Of a DNA stretch of 12,832 nt, positions 1 to 7,604 are shown piece after piece (position 1 is the first letter of the stretch; each line of letters opens with the position of its first letter). A model generated the notes under the pieces. It searched no databases, had not been told where the DNA came from, and saw nothing but the letters and a program-made list of their open reading frames with translations. Location of the stretch: the NCBI GenBank assembly GCA_965652775.1, contig CBFGXP010000110.1, positions 1 to 12,832 of the forward strand, read 5' to 3'. Both the position numbers and the translations under genes were made by a program. This stretch comes from VBAS01 sp965652775. GTDB lineage: Bacteria; Bacteroidota; Bacteroidia; Chitinophagales; Chitinophagaceae.

Positions 1-1505
1 GAATAGATCTCCACATCATCAGCATAGGGAGCCAGGAAAGCTTCCAGGTCATGAGCATTATAAGCATTGAGCTGTTGCTGAACGAGCAGGAGTGGTTCAT
101 TTATTACGAGTGTGTCGGGCCGAATTATTTTCCCTCTATTGATAACAAATGCAATTTTTTTCCAGTTTGAAATACTGTCAAGCGGGTTTGCATTTAATAA
201 AACAAGATTTGCTATCTTATTCTTAGCAATGCTTCCCCATTCATTTTGCTGGCCTACAGCTTTTGCGCCATTGATGGTCGAAGCTTGTAACAATTGCCAG
301 CCATTTAATCCTGCAGACTGCATGGCATACAGCTCATCGTAGTAAGAAGTGGCATGTTGAGTACCTATATTACCTGCATCAGTACCAGTTGCAATAATGA
401 CACCACCATCGATCAGCTTTTTAAGGTTGAGAGCCATTACCGTATCAGCACGATCCGGCTGACCTGTCATATTGCGGATACGCAAACGATTTATATAATT
501 CTTACCTAAAATTGTATCAGGCCAGGGATAATCAATAATAGTGCTGATAGTGAATGGATGCGCATGGTTAAGTTCATACGTAGTGAAACTATAATTATCA
601 GAAAGAACTCTTGTATAATTTTTACTTACCACCAGCGTGGGACTAATCACAACATTTTTTTGCCTAAGTAGTTTTACAAACTCATTATCCAGGATCTCAT
701 CATCTATACTGTGTACTAAGAAATCGGCACCAGCTTCTACGGCTAATTGCGCTGTGATACGCTCCGTCGCATGCACTGCTACCCTTTTATTATTGCGATG
801 TGCTTCGTCAATAGCAGCTTTCACCATTTCATAATTCCTGCGGGCACCTCTTTCTATATTTGAATCGAGCACGATATACCATATTTTAATAAAATCCGCT
901 TTATACTTTAGCTGTTCCTGCACAGCTTTTATAGCATCCTCTTTTGAATTCATGAGTATGAATGGACCTTCATTGCCCAGATCTTTATATGCTGCCGGCA
1001 GCCATGTGGTAAGCAGTGGGCCTGTCATGCTCACAATTGGTGAAGCTGGTTTTAAAATCATTGAGTCACGCTGCAATAAAAAATTGAAACTGGCGCCAAC
1101 ATCAATTACTGATGTAATGCCAGCGGCGACATAACGATGCAGCAACTCATCCATATTATCATGTGCAAATTTTAATTCCTTATCATGAGGCTGGTATTTG
1201 CGGAGATCAATCGCATCAGGACGAGTGTACAAACCACCTGTTTGAAAAAAATGCACATGAGCATCTGTAAAACCGGGTGACAACCATTTATCGGTACCAT
1301 CGATCACCTGTGTACCCGCAGGTAGTTTATATTTTTTATCATTATGAATGCTGCTGATGCGTCCGTCTAAAACCAGGACATCGTATCCATTCAATATTTT
1401 TTTATTTTCGACGTCCAGCACATTTACATTCTTAATTACCATTTGTGCAGTCAACCGGGTTTGACTTAAAACCAAACAAAACAATAGGACATACTTCATA
1501 ACCAT
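1..1505 (-). CDS. Secreted imidazolonepropionase-like amidohydrolase with a C-terminal NTF2/SnoaL-like domain (partial, C-terminus off the left edge)
   Basis: The frame is open from an ATG at 1505 to the window edge, 501 residues with no stop. The first ~20 residues form a signal peptide (hydrophobic VLLFCLVL, then TRLTAQ), so the product is probably exported. Residues ~22-455 are an amidohydrolase (COG1228-like). The expected metal and active-site residues are present in order: HxH at H83/H85 (DAHVH), K207 (DFIKIW, the position that is carbamylated in related enzymes), H245 (VHATE), H265 (VHSIDDE) and D376 (GTDAGN). From about residue 469 the same frame runs into a sequence typical of SnoaL/NTF2-like domains (QLNAYNAHDLEAF, then YADDVEIY). 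A second in-frame ATG at 1499 is an equally good start. The gene is divergent from the helicase, 104 bases away. The substrate cannot be read from sequence; a cyclic amide or dipeptide type is possible. The family is fairly certain. Confidence 0.88.
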   Translation of the reverse strand, partial: MVMKYVLLFCLVLSQTRLTAQMVIKNVNVLDVENKKILNGYDVLVLDGRISSIHNDKKYKLPAGTQVIDGTDKWLSPGFTDAHVHFFQTGGLYTRPDAIDLRKYQPHDKELKFAHDNMDELLHRYVAAGITSVIDVGASFNFLLQRDSMILKPASPIVSMTGPLLTTWLPAAYKDLGNEGPFILMNSKEDAIKAVQEQLKYKADFIKIWYIVLDSNIERGARRNYEMVKAAIDEAHRNNKRVAVHATERITAQLAVEAGADFLVHSIDDEILDNEFVKLLRQKNVVISPTLVVSKNYTRVLSDNYSFTTYELNHAHPFTISTIIDYPWPDTILGKNYINRLRIRNMTGQPDRADTVMALNLKKLIDGGVIIATGTDAGNIGTQHATSYYDELYAMQSAGLNGWQLLQASTINGAKAVGQQNEWGSIAKNKIANLVLLNANPLDSISNWKKIAFVINRGKIIRPDTLVINEPLLLVQQQLNAYNAHDLEAFLAPYADDVEIY

Positions 1506-1609
1506 GAATTATTAACCGAATGTAACGGAAAATATGATTACGGGGTTTAACGGCGCGCTGACGCTCTCTGATATTTTTTTATTCTTTCCTTCCATCTTAC
1601 TTTCACCAA

Positions 1610-3451
1610 ATGCACCCGCATATTCAAACATTATTACGATGCATCGCCCTTGAAGAAAAAGAACAGGTGGAGCGATATAGTCTTGATCAGCAGCATACAT
1701 TAAAAGCATTGAAGGCAGAAGGCCTTGCGTTGCACCCGATCATTGTCATACGCAAAAGCTTTGGCTATGCAGAATATCCTGAAATAAGTTTTAAGCTGGG
1801 CTTTCCACCTGAAGCAAACTTGTTCAGAGATGGTGCAGCTATTGAATGTTTCATTTCAGGCGAGGAACCGGTAAAAGGTGTATTGATGAGTTTGGATGGA
1901 AAGAATGGCGAGTTCCGTTTATTTGCTCCCGACTTTCCTGATTGGATAGAAGATGATGGCGCGGGAATTAAACTTGCAGCCGATACCCGCACTGCCGGCA
2001 TCATGAAAAAAGTGTTGAATGAGTTGGAAAGCAATAAACCTTTATTTAAATTATTTGAACTGTTACATGATGATACGGTAAACACCACCGCCCCACCTTT
2101 CGACAACAGGAGTGTGGTAACGAATTCCCTGATCTTTCGGAACCGGGACTTAAATGAAAGCCAGCAACAAGCTGTTGCTGCCATTACACAAAATGAAAAA
2201 ATAACTATCGTGCACGGTCCTCCGGGAACAGGGAAAACGACTACACTCATAGAGGCCGTAATACAATTGATCAAAAACGGGGAAAAGGTATTGGTATCAG
2301 CGCCGAGTAATACTGCTGTAGATAATATTGCAAAAGGCTTGATTCAGCAAGGTGTTAAATTATTAAGAGTAGGTAACGCAAGTAAAGCAGATGAAAGCAT
2401 ATTTGCGAATACTCCCGAAGGAAGGTTCAACAATAGCAAACAACAAAAAGAAATCAAACAATTAAAACAAAGAGCTGAAGAGTTTCGCAAGATGGCGTTG
2501 AAATACAAACGCAGTTTTGGCAAAGCAGAAAGAGAACAGCGACAGCTCCTGTTCAAAGAAGTAAAGAATATGCGGCTGGAGATTAAGAAACTGCAGGCTT
2601 ACAACGAAGAAAAACTATTTGAAGAAGCAGATGTCATCGCGGGCACGCCGGTTGGAATATATGATGCAGGTGTTGATCATCTCCATTTTCATACACTTGT
2701 TCTGGATGAAGCGGGTCAATGTATTGAACCATTAGCATGGTGCATCTTTCCATTAGCCGAAAAGATCGTGTTAGCAGGGGATCATTGGCAGTTGCCACCT
2801 ACTGTGTTAAGTCACGAAGCAGCTCGTCTCGGTTTCAATCAGTCGATCCTGGAAGTCGCGATCAAAACGGTTGATGCTGTTCGTTTACTCAACACACAAT
2901 ACAGGATGAAAGAAGTAATTGCTGGATTCAGCAGCGATTATTTTTACAACAACCAGTTGATGAGCCCTCAGCATTTGAGAAATACCGGGACACATATAAC
3001 GTTTATCGATACTGCTGGTTCTGGTTACCAGGAAGAGCATGGAGCCGATGGAAGCAGTTTGCAAAACAAAGGCGAGTTGGTCATTGCTAAAAAACTATTG
3101 GAAACAGAAGAGCTTGATCCGTTATCGACTGCGTTCATTTCTCCCTATGCGGGCCAGGTAGCCGCGGCTAAAGAGATTTTTGAAAAACAGCTGCGTATCA
3201 GTACCATTGATAGTTTCCAGGGCCAGGAAAAAGAAAACATTATTATATCGCTGGTGCGCAGTAATGATGATGGCGATATTGGTTTTTTAAAAGACTATCG
3301 GCGGATGAATGTCGCGATTACCCGTGCGAAAGAACGTCTCTTTGTTATTGGCGACAGCGCTACTATCGGGGCTGACGTTTTTTACAATGCGTTCTTAACC
3401 TATATCGAAAGATCAGGGGCGTATCGCACTGTCTGGGAATTTGAATTATAA
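1610..3451 (+). CDS. SF1B DNA/RNA helicase, Upf1/IGHMBP2 (SMUBP-2) type
   Basis: This is a complete 613-residue protein with all superfamily 1 motifs in order: Q-motif LNESQQQAV (181-189), Walker A GPPGTGKT (203-210), motif Ia VSAPSNTAVDN (229-239), Walker B DEAGQ (366-370), motif III GDHWQLPP (390-397), motif IV QYRM (430-433), motif V STIDSFQGQE (531-540) and motif VI MNVAITRAKER (566-576). Residues ~1-180 are an N-terminal beta-barrel-like region. The charged, helical stretch ~275-337 fits the inserted stalk of Upf1-like helicases. The family unwinds DNA or RNA 5'-to-3' with ATP; the bacterial members have no well-defined role. No nuclease or zinc-finger domain is fused, and length is normal for the short bacterial form. 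The ATG at 1610 gives an N-terminus of the usual length. The gene stands alone: divergent from the amidohydrolase and convergent with the RRM gene. Confidence 0.93.
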   Translation: MHPHIQTLLRCIALEEKEQVERYSLDQQHTLKALKAEGLALHPIIVIRKSFGYAEYPEISFKLGFPPEANLFRDGAAIECFISGEEPVKGVLMSLDGKNGEFRLFAPDFPDWIEDDGAGIKLAADTRTAGIMKKVLNELESNKPLFKLFELLHDDTVNTTAPPFDNRSVVTNSLIFRNRDLNESQQQAVAAITQNEKITIVHGPPGTGKTTTLIEAVIQLIKNGEKVLVSAPSNTAVDNIAKGLIQQGVKLLRVGNASKADESIFANTPEGRFNNSKQQKEIKQLKQRAEEFRKMALKYKRSFGKAEREQRQLLFKEVKNMRLEIKKLQAYNEEKLFEEADVIAGTPVGIYDAGVDHLHFHTLVLDEAGQCIEPLAWCIFPLAEKIVLAGDHWQLPPTVLSHEAARLGFNQSILEVAIKTVDAVRLLNTQYRMKEVIAGFSSDYFYNNQLMSPQHLRNTGTHITFIDTAGSGYQEEHGADGSSLQNKGELVIAKKLLETEELDPLSTAFISPYAGQVAAAKEIFEKQLRISTIDSFQGQEKENIIISLVRSNDDGDIGFLKDYRRMNVAITRAKERLFVIGDSATIGADVFYNAFLTYIERSGAYRTVWEFEL

Positions 3452-3480
3452 AAAAATCTGCGGATAAATAACCCGCAGAT
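3450..3480 (-). terminator. Rho-independent terminator of the RRM protein gene
   Basis: There is a perfect 8-bp stem, ATCTGCGG (3456-3463) against CCGCAGAT (3473-3480), with a 9-base loop. Read on the minus strand it is followed at once by a run of T (complement of the A run 3450-3456), as an intrinsic terminator requires. It lies about 35 bases after the stop of the RRM gene. On the plus strand it begins just after the helicase stop codon but has no T run, so it serves that gene less convincingly. Confidence 0.75.
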
Positions 3481-3515
3481 CAGTTAAATTAAAGATATAG
3501 CTTAATACTATTGTC

Positions 3516-3785
3516 TTACCATCTTTTGTTATCAGTACGGGCAGTCTTCTCTTTTGCCACTGAAACTGACAACGCTCTTCCTTCAATTTCTTTGTTGTTC
3601 AAACCCTTCATCGCAGCTTGTCCTTCAGCTACAACATCCATTTCCACAAAACCAAAACCACGGCTTTTTCCGGTCTCCCTGTCATTGATAACTTTTGCAG
3701 AAGTTACATTTCCGTAAGGCGTAAACAAATCTCTTAAGGCTTCCTCATCTGTGTGAAAGCTTAAATTCGAAACATACATGTTCAT
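3516..3785 (-). CDS. Single-RRM RNA-binding protein
   Basis: An 89-residue protein consisting almost only of one RNA recognition motif. RNP2 is MYVSNL (residues 3-8) and RNP1 is RGFGFVEM (42-49), matching the consensus with the aromatic residues that stack on RNA bases. A short basic tail follows (AKEKTARTDNKRW). The frame stays open upstream to 3953, but I place the start at 3785 because family members begin two or three residues before RNP2 and because the upstream residues are an implausible Phe/Leu-rich translation of AT-rich leader. Such small RRM proteins are common in Bacteroidota, and in Bacteroides some act as post-transcriptional regulators (established for the Rbp proteins). That this one does so is inference. 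It is monocistronic, with a long AT-rich leader and its own terminator. Confidence 0.92.
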   Translation of the reverse strand: MNMYVSNLSFHTDEEALRDLFTPYGNVTSAKVINDRETGKSRGFGFVEMDVVAEGQAAMKGLNNKEIEGRALSVSVAKEKTARTDNKRW

Positions 3786-4051
3786 AAAAAATAATTTAAA
3801 AATTAAAATAAAATCCTGTGATAATAACCAGAGACAAAAAGTAAAGAAGGATAAACTATTACTAAGGGAAAGAGTAAGAATTTGAAACGGTCTAAACTGA
3901 ATGAGGCGAATTAGATCATCACAAACTGAAGGTAACCTAATAAAGAGTAACAAACTAATCTATTTAAGTAATGCCTTGAATCAGGTTAGCTAAATACAAA
4001 TAGAAGACATTTCATGTTAATTCACATACTTTGGAACTAAAGAAGGTGCAA
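3786..4051 (-). promoter_or_regulatory. Upstream region and AT-rich leader of the RRM gene
   Basis: This 266-base gap separates the RRM start from the stop of the DinB-like gene. The 30 bases next to the start codon are almost pure A/T on the minus strand, the usual form of a Bacteroidota translation-initiation region without a Shine-Dalgarno sequence. I looked for the Bacteroidota promoter pattern (TTTG, about 19 bases, TAnnTTTG) and found only imperfect matches, so no promoter is placed. No plausible coding sequence or hairpin with a T run is visible. The RRM gene must have its promoter here or be cotranscribed from upstream. Confidence 0.4.
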
Positions 4052-4543
4052 TCAGTTCAGAAAACGCATTTGACCGAGATGATAGGCCATATGAGCTGTA
4101 CGGGTGATAACTACATTAAGCTTATTGCGATGTGGTTCTTTGACAAAGTCTTCGGTTGAAACTGCTGTATGCCTGCCAAGCCATCCATTAACATCAGTGG
4201 ATTGAAAATGACCATTGAGTTTTGCATTTAAGATCTCCAGCCGTTGTTTTAATTCCATTGCAGTAGGAAAAGGAAAGCCTGATTTATCAGGATTTTTCAC
4301 AAATACTTCTTCCATTTCCGGGAATAAGCGATCAGCAAATCCAAGTAAGGGTAAAATACCATCACTTACTGCAATTAAATGCCCAAGCAAATACAGCCCG
4401 GTATTTTTTCCCGGCGCAGTTTCACTGGCCAATTGTTCATCCGTTAATGAACTGACCAGCTTCTTAAGGTAATTATTTTGTCCATCCCATGCCATCAATG
4501 TCATCTTTACTAATAAATTCAATTGCGTTGCTGTTGTTTCCAT
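4052..4543 (-). CDS. DinB-like (DinB_2) metal-binding protein
   Basis: A 163-residue protein with the four-helix DinB/YfiT fold expected from its pattern. The three histidines that bind a divalent metal in this family are present: H55 (LLGHLIAV) and H151/H155 (AHMAYHLGQ), the last pair in the characteristic C-terminal HxxxH motif. Family members include thiol transferases (bacillithiol or mycothiol S-transferases) and many proteins of unknown function; the substrate is not readable here. There is no signal peptide, so it is probably cytoplasmic. The ATG at 4543 gives a natural N-terminus. It lies 129 bases downstream of the D-lactate dehydrogenase on the same strand, with no obvious functional link. 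Family assignment is good, function is not. Confidence 0.85.
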   Translation of the reverse strand: METTATQLNLLVKMTLMAWDGQNNYLKKLVSSLTDEQLASETAPGKNTGLYLLGHLIAVSDGILPLLGFADRLFPEMEEVFVKNPDKSGFPFPTAMELKQRLEILNAKLNGHFQSTDVNGWLGRHTAVSTEDFVKEPHRNKLNVVITRTAHMAYHLGQMRFLN

Positions 4544-4672
4544 TTGATTTTCTATTATAAAAGTCTTAAATACTCACTAGCTATCCTCTTTGAATCATTC
4601 CATTGATTGGAGCGATCTTAAGCGAAGTTACGGCGTGGTCACTTGTAAAGAAATGTTTGGAACCGTTGCAGG

Positions 4673-5677
4673 TTATTTGGAAGACGCTGAAGGAACGGTA
4701 ACTTTATTATTTAACGCTTTATGCTGCTCAAAATCTGTCAAATTTTGTAAAGTGACAGTTGCTATTTGGGTGAGTGCTTCGTCAGTGAAAAAAGCCTGGT
4801 GTGAAGTTATAAGCACGTTTGGGAAGCCCAGTAGCCTGATCAAGAGATCATCTGTTATCACGCTTTCATTCAAATCGTGAAAGAAAAGTTTTTCTTCCTG
4901 TTCATACACATCTAGACCCAAATAACCTAGTTTTCCATTTTTCAACGACGCGATAACAGCTTTTGTATCTACCAATGCACCACGGCTTGTATTGATAAGC
5001 ATAGCACCCTTTCTCATAATCTCTAATGTGTCACTATTAATAATATGCTTTGTTTCTTCTGTCAGCGGGCAATGAAGCGATATTATATTACTTTCTTGCA
5101 ATAATTCCCGCAGGGGCAAATATTTTATACCAAGAGCTGCAAGGTCTTTATTGACAATAATGTCAAAGGCAACTACTTTACAACCCATCCCCAGCATGAT
5201 GCGGGCGAAACATTCACCTATTTTGCCGGTGCCAATCACACCCACCGTCTTGCCATAAAGATCGAATCCGGTAAGCCTGTCCAGCGAAAAATTTCCTTCT
5301 CTGACCCTGTTATAAGCTTTATGTGTTTTCCGGTTAAGTGTCATTATCAATGCCAATGCATGTTCGGCAACTGCATGTGGAGAATAAGCAGGCACTCTCA
5401 CTACCGTTATTTTATTTTCGCTGGCTGTCACAACATCCACATTATTAAAACCGGCACATCTTAGCGCTATAATTTTTATTCCCATTTCTTTTAATGCATT
5501 CAATACGCCTGCATTCAATTGATCGTTTACAAAAGCACATACCGCATCACAACCATTTGCAAGATTTACTGTTTGCACATTTAAACGGGCTTCAAAAAAA
5601 AGTATTTCGTGTTGCTTATTATAGCGTTCAAAGTATTCCTGGTCGTAAGGCTGTGTCGAGAAAAAAGCAATTTTCAT
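4673..5677 (-). CDS. ldhA: D-lactate dehydrogenase (2-hydroxyacid dehydrogenase family)
   Basis: A 334-residue cytoplasmic enzyme that reduces pyruvate to D-lactate with NADH. The N-terminus MKIAFFSTQPYDQEYF is typical of fermentative LdhA. The Rossmann NAD-binding motif is GTGKIG (149-154), followed by an acidic residue at the end of the next strand (FDI, D172), as expected for NAD preference. Catalytic residues are R232 (NTSRGALVD), E261 (DVYEQEE, second Glu) and H293 (TSHQAFF), matching the Arg/Glu/His triad of D-LDHs. The YEQEEKLFF and HQAFFTDEAL signatures separate LdhA from phosphoglycerate or glyoxylate reductases. Length equals the family norm. It starts at an ATG 213 bases from the divergent YihY gene; a 14-bp palindrome lies 40-53 bases upstream of the start and may be an operator. 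Confidence 0.93.
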   Translation of the reverse strand: MKIAFFSTQPYDQEYFERYNKQHEILFFEARLNVQTVNLANGCDAVCAFVNDQLNAGVLNALKEMGIKIIALRCAGFNNVDVVTASENKITVVRVPAYSPHAVAEHALALIMTLNRKTHKAYNRVREGNFSLDRLTGFDLYGKTVGVIGTGKIGECFARIMLGMGCKVVAFDIIVNKDLAALGIKYLPLRELLQESNIISLHCPLTEETKHIINSDTLEIMRKGAMLINTSRGALVDTKAVIASLKNGKLGYLGLDVYEQEEKLFFHDLNESVITDDLLIRLLGFPNVLITSHQAFFTDEALTQIATVTLQNLTDFEQHKALNNKVTVPSASSK

Positions 5678-5716
5678 GGAGTGAAGCTAGCAATTGTTTA
5701 ATTAAATATTCTACAA

Positions 5717-5730
5717 CTGTAAAATTACAG
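5717..5730. promoter_or_regulatory. 14-bp palindrome upstream of ldhA, candidate operator
   Basis: CTGTAA-AA-TTACAG is a perfect inverted repeat with a 2-base centre, 40-53 bases upstream of the ldhA start. On the minus strand it contains TAATTTTA, one base from a Bacteroidota -7 element (TAnnTTTG), so a bound regulator could block or overlap the promoter. It does not match the Rex or FNR/CRP consensus spacing. A role is inferred from symmetry and position only. Confidence 0.35.
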
Positions 5731-5812
5731 AGGGTCTGTTGCGACAATCTTATTAATATTGGATGTCACTAAAAAGCTGAAACCAGGAACAGATTACTGC
5801 GACAAGCATAGC

Positions 5813-5841
5813 TTTGGTTTTAAACACTTACAGATTATTTG
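5813..5841 (+). promoter_or_regulatory. Weak candidate promoter of the YihY-family gene
   Basis: TTTG (5813-5816), a 19-base spacer and TATTTG (5836-5841) resemble the Bacteroidota -33/-7 pair (TTTG and TAnnTTTG), but the -7 element lacks the two middle bases. The position, about 50 bases before the start codon, is suitable. It could easily be chance in AT-rich sequence. Confidence 0.25.
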
Positions 5842-5890
5842 TCAGCCCAAAAGAACTGGTCTTAAACATCTCTTTATCTTCGTCTGAATA

Positions 5891-6820
5891 ATGTCAGCAA
5901 ACAAAATAAAAGGCAATGAGATATCATTGTTCTTTAGTAGCCTCCGCCAGTCATTTTCATTACTTGGTAAGAATGACCCGATGCGCATGGCCGGCGCTAC
6001 GGCTTTTTTTACCACGTTCGCATTGCCACCGATCGTTTTTATACTGTCGCAATTATTTGGGTTCTTTATTGGTCATGGCACCGTAGGCCGTGGGTTGATC
6101 GAAAACATTTCTAATACCGTGGGAAAAGAAGGTGCTGACCAGGTAAGACAAGTCGTAAGAAGTATACGTGGCTTTGATGACAGTTGGTATGTGATCGTCT
6201 TTGGATTTCTTTTCCTGGTTTTTGTATCAACTACTTTGTTTAGTGAAATTAAAAGCTCCCTGAACCAGATCTGGCAAATTAATGTGAAAGATCACCCGGG
6301 AATTCTTTTTGTGTTAAGTGCCCGTGCAAGATCTTTTGCAATTGTATTGTTGATAGGTATTTTATTTTTTGCTAACATTTTTCTCGAAAGCTTCGAGGTA
6401 TTAGCTGGAAAATACGTTGATGAAATATGGCCGTGGGGTAGTATGTATTTTAAAAGTGCTACACAACAAATAGCAAGTGTGATCATTGTAGCGGCCTGGT
6501 TTATTCTTTTATTCCGGTTTCTTGCTGACGGAAGACCTACCTGGAAAGCATCGCTTATTGGCGGATTACTAACGGGTATTTTATTTATTGCCGGAAAATT
6601 GTTGTTGCGGCTTTTACTTGTCAACAGTAATATCAGTGATCTGTATGGCGCCGCGGGTTCTTTTGTGCTGGTATTGTTATTCGTCTTTTATTCATCTTTC
6701 ATTTTATACTATGGCGCTTGTTTTATTTCGGTTTATTCTGAAAAGCGACAATGGCCAATTGTCGCTGGTGGTAATGCTTATAAATACCGGATCGAAAAAA
6801 TGAAGAACCAGGCAGAATAA
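5891..6820 (+). CDS. YihY/BrkB-family inner-membrane protein
   Basis: A 309-residue polytopic membrane protein with about six hydrophobic segments (roughly residues 33-61, 99-120, 147-170, 191-212, 220-245 and 253-282). The family hallmarks are visible: DPMRMAGATAFF near the N-terminus, the SSLNQIWQI segment after TM2, DGRPTWKASLIGGLLTG before TM5, and LYGAAGSF leading into the last helix with YYGACF. The family was once called 'virulence factor BrkB' and mis-annotated as RNase BN; its molecular function remains unsettled. No cytoplasmic enzyme domain is attached. It is monocistronic, divergent from ldhA and convergent with the receptor cluster. Its last codons form one arm of a hairpin, so the 3' end of the coding region doubles as part of a terminator. 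Confidence 0.92.
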   Translation: MSANKIKGNEISLFFSSLRQSFSLLGKNDPMRMAGATAFFTTFALPPIVFILSQLFGFFIGHGTVGRGLIENISNTVGKEGADQVRQVVRSIRGFDDSWYVIVFGFLFLVFVSTTLFSEIKSSLNQIWQINVKDHPGILFVLSARARSFAIVLLIGILFFANIFLESFEVLAGKYVDEIWPWGSMYFKSATQQIASVIIVAAWFILLFRFLADGRPTWKASLIGGLLTGILFIAGKLLLRLLLVNSNISDLYGAAGSFVLVLLFVFYSSFILYYGACFISVYSEKRQWPIVAGGNAYKYRIEKMKNQAE

Positions 6821-6836
6821 TTATTTTTCTGCCTGG
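6808..6836 (-). terminator. Hairpin terminator between convergent transcription units, overlapping the YihY stop codon
   Basis: A perfect 10-bp stem, CCAGGCAGAA (6808-6817) against TTCTGCCTGG (6827-6836), with a 9-base loop that begins with the TAA stop of the YihY gene. On the minus strand it starts about 24 bases after the GIN lipoprotein stop and is followed by a T-rich tail (TTCTTCATTTTTT), which fits termination of the receptor cluster. On the plus strand no T run follows, so termination of the YihY transcript is less sure. Confidence 0.65.
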
Positions 6837-6860
6837 ACTCCCTTACAATAAGCCTGCACT

Positions 6861-7577
6861 TTATATCGGTTTCACTCTTCCAGAACCTGAAATATCAGTG
6901 CTGATAAGTGGATTTCCATAATAATACACTGAACCGCTTCCGCTAATTGTTGCATTAAGTGATTTTGATACGTTGACTCTCATGTCGCCCGAGCCACTGA
7001 TCGTTGTTTTTGCATTTTCTGTGGTCACGCCTTCCAATAACAATTTACCGCTGCCACTGATCCTTAGCTCCTCGTTTTTCGCGGAACCTGACAATACATT
7101 GATATTACCGGAGCCACTGATCGCTGCTTTCATTTTGTTGGCTATCGTTACATCAGACAGTGTAAGATTGCCCGTGCCACTTATGCTCATGTCAATATCT
7201 GTTGCGTTGATATTCCCTGTCACCACCAGGTCACCACTACCACTCAAATGAAAGTAGTCTGCTGATGGTGCGCTGATATTAACGGTGATCTCTTCATTTG
7301 ATTTGATACGTACACCGTCTTTTACCTTTAATAACAGGTGGCCGTTTTGCTTAGTGGCCTGTATCACATCAAGAATGTTCTGTTGTGCCGTTATTTCAAC
7401 TTTATAAATCGGATCAATTCTATAAATGATCTTTCCCCCGATGCTTGCTGATACCCCGGAAAAATCTGTGATGTTACGGGTTTCAGTTTGAAGATCTCCC
7501 TCTCCCACCACTTTTTTGCAGGAAGAAGATGTCAATAATGCTGCTGCTGCGGCTAACATAATAATTGTTTTTTTCAT
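6861..7577 (-). CDS. Head GIN domain (DUF2807) lipoprotein
   Basis: A 238-residue exported protein. The signal peptide (MKKTIIMLAAAAALL) ends in TSSSC with a lipidation cysteine at C20 followed by KK, so it is probably an outer-membrane or periplasm-facing lipoprotein. After a head region (residues ~30-105) come seven repeats each opening with [IL]SG[ST]G, at residues 111, 132, 153, 173, 193, 211 and 229. The spacing shrinks from 21 to 18 residues, and each repeat reads as short beta strands joined by Gly-rich turns. This fits the right-handed beta-helix of DUF2807 proteins. The family is widespread in Bacteroidota and has no established function; adhesin or scaffold roles are guesses. It is the last gene of the receptor cluster, 27 AT-rich bases after the TonB-dependent receptor, and was probably co-opted as a surface partner. 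Confidence 0.9.
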   Translation of the reverse strand: MKKTIIMLAAAAALLTSSSCKKVVGEGDLQTETRNITDFSGVSASIGGKIIYRIDPIYKVEITAQQNILDVIQATKQNGHLLLKVKDGVRIKSNEEITVNISAPSADYFHLSGSGDLVVTGNINATDIDMSISGTGNLTLSDVTIANKMKAAISGSGNINVLSGSAKNEELRISGSGKLLLEGVTTENAKTTISGSGDMRVNVSKSLNATISGSGSVYYYGNPLISTDISGSGRVKPI

Positions 7578-7604
7578 TTTATTCGATTTCTGTTTTAATA
7601 AATT

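Noticed and set aside
1506..1609. Search for paired promoters in the gap between the amidohydrolase and helicase genes.
   Set aside because: Only partial matches to TAnnTTTG with no correctly spaced TTTG were found on either strand.
1765..2274. Minus-strand open frame of 169 codons inside the helicase gene.
   Set aside because: It is the antisense shadow of the helicase motif I region; the plus-strand frame has every expected helicase motif.
3786..3953. Open upstream extension of the RRM protein (56 extra residues).
   Set aside because: The residues are a Phe/Leu-rich translation of AT-rich leader, the RRM family starts just before RNP2, and 3785 is an ATG at exactly that place.
4595..4616. 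AATCA-TTCCAT-TGATT inverted repeat upstream of the DinB-like gene.
   Set aside because: A 5-bp stem with a 6-base centre is expected by chance in AT-rich sequence, and it has the wrong polarity for an FNR site.
4590..4880. Plus-strand open frame of 96 codons crossing the end of ldhA.
   Set aside because: Most of it is antisense to ldhA, and the encoded protein resembles no family I recognise.
6973..7251. Recurring GAGCCACTGATCG-like motif and a plus-strand open frame here.
   Set aside because: Both are the antisense image of the SGSG repeats of the GIN lipoprotein.
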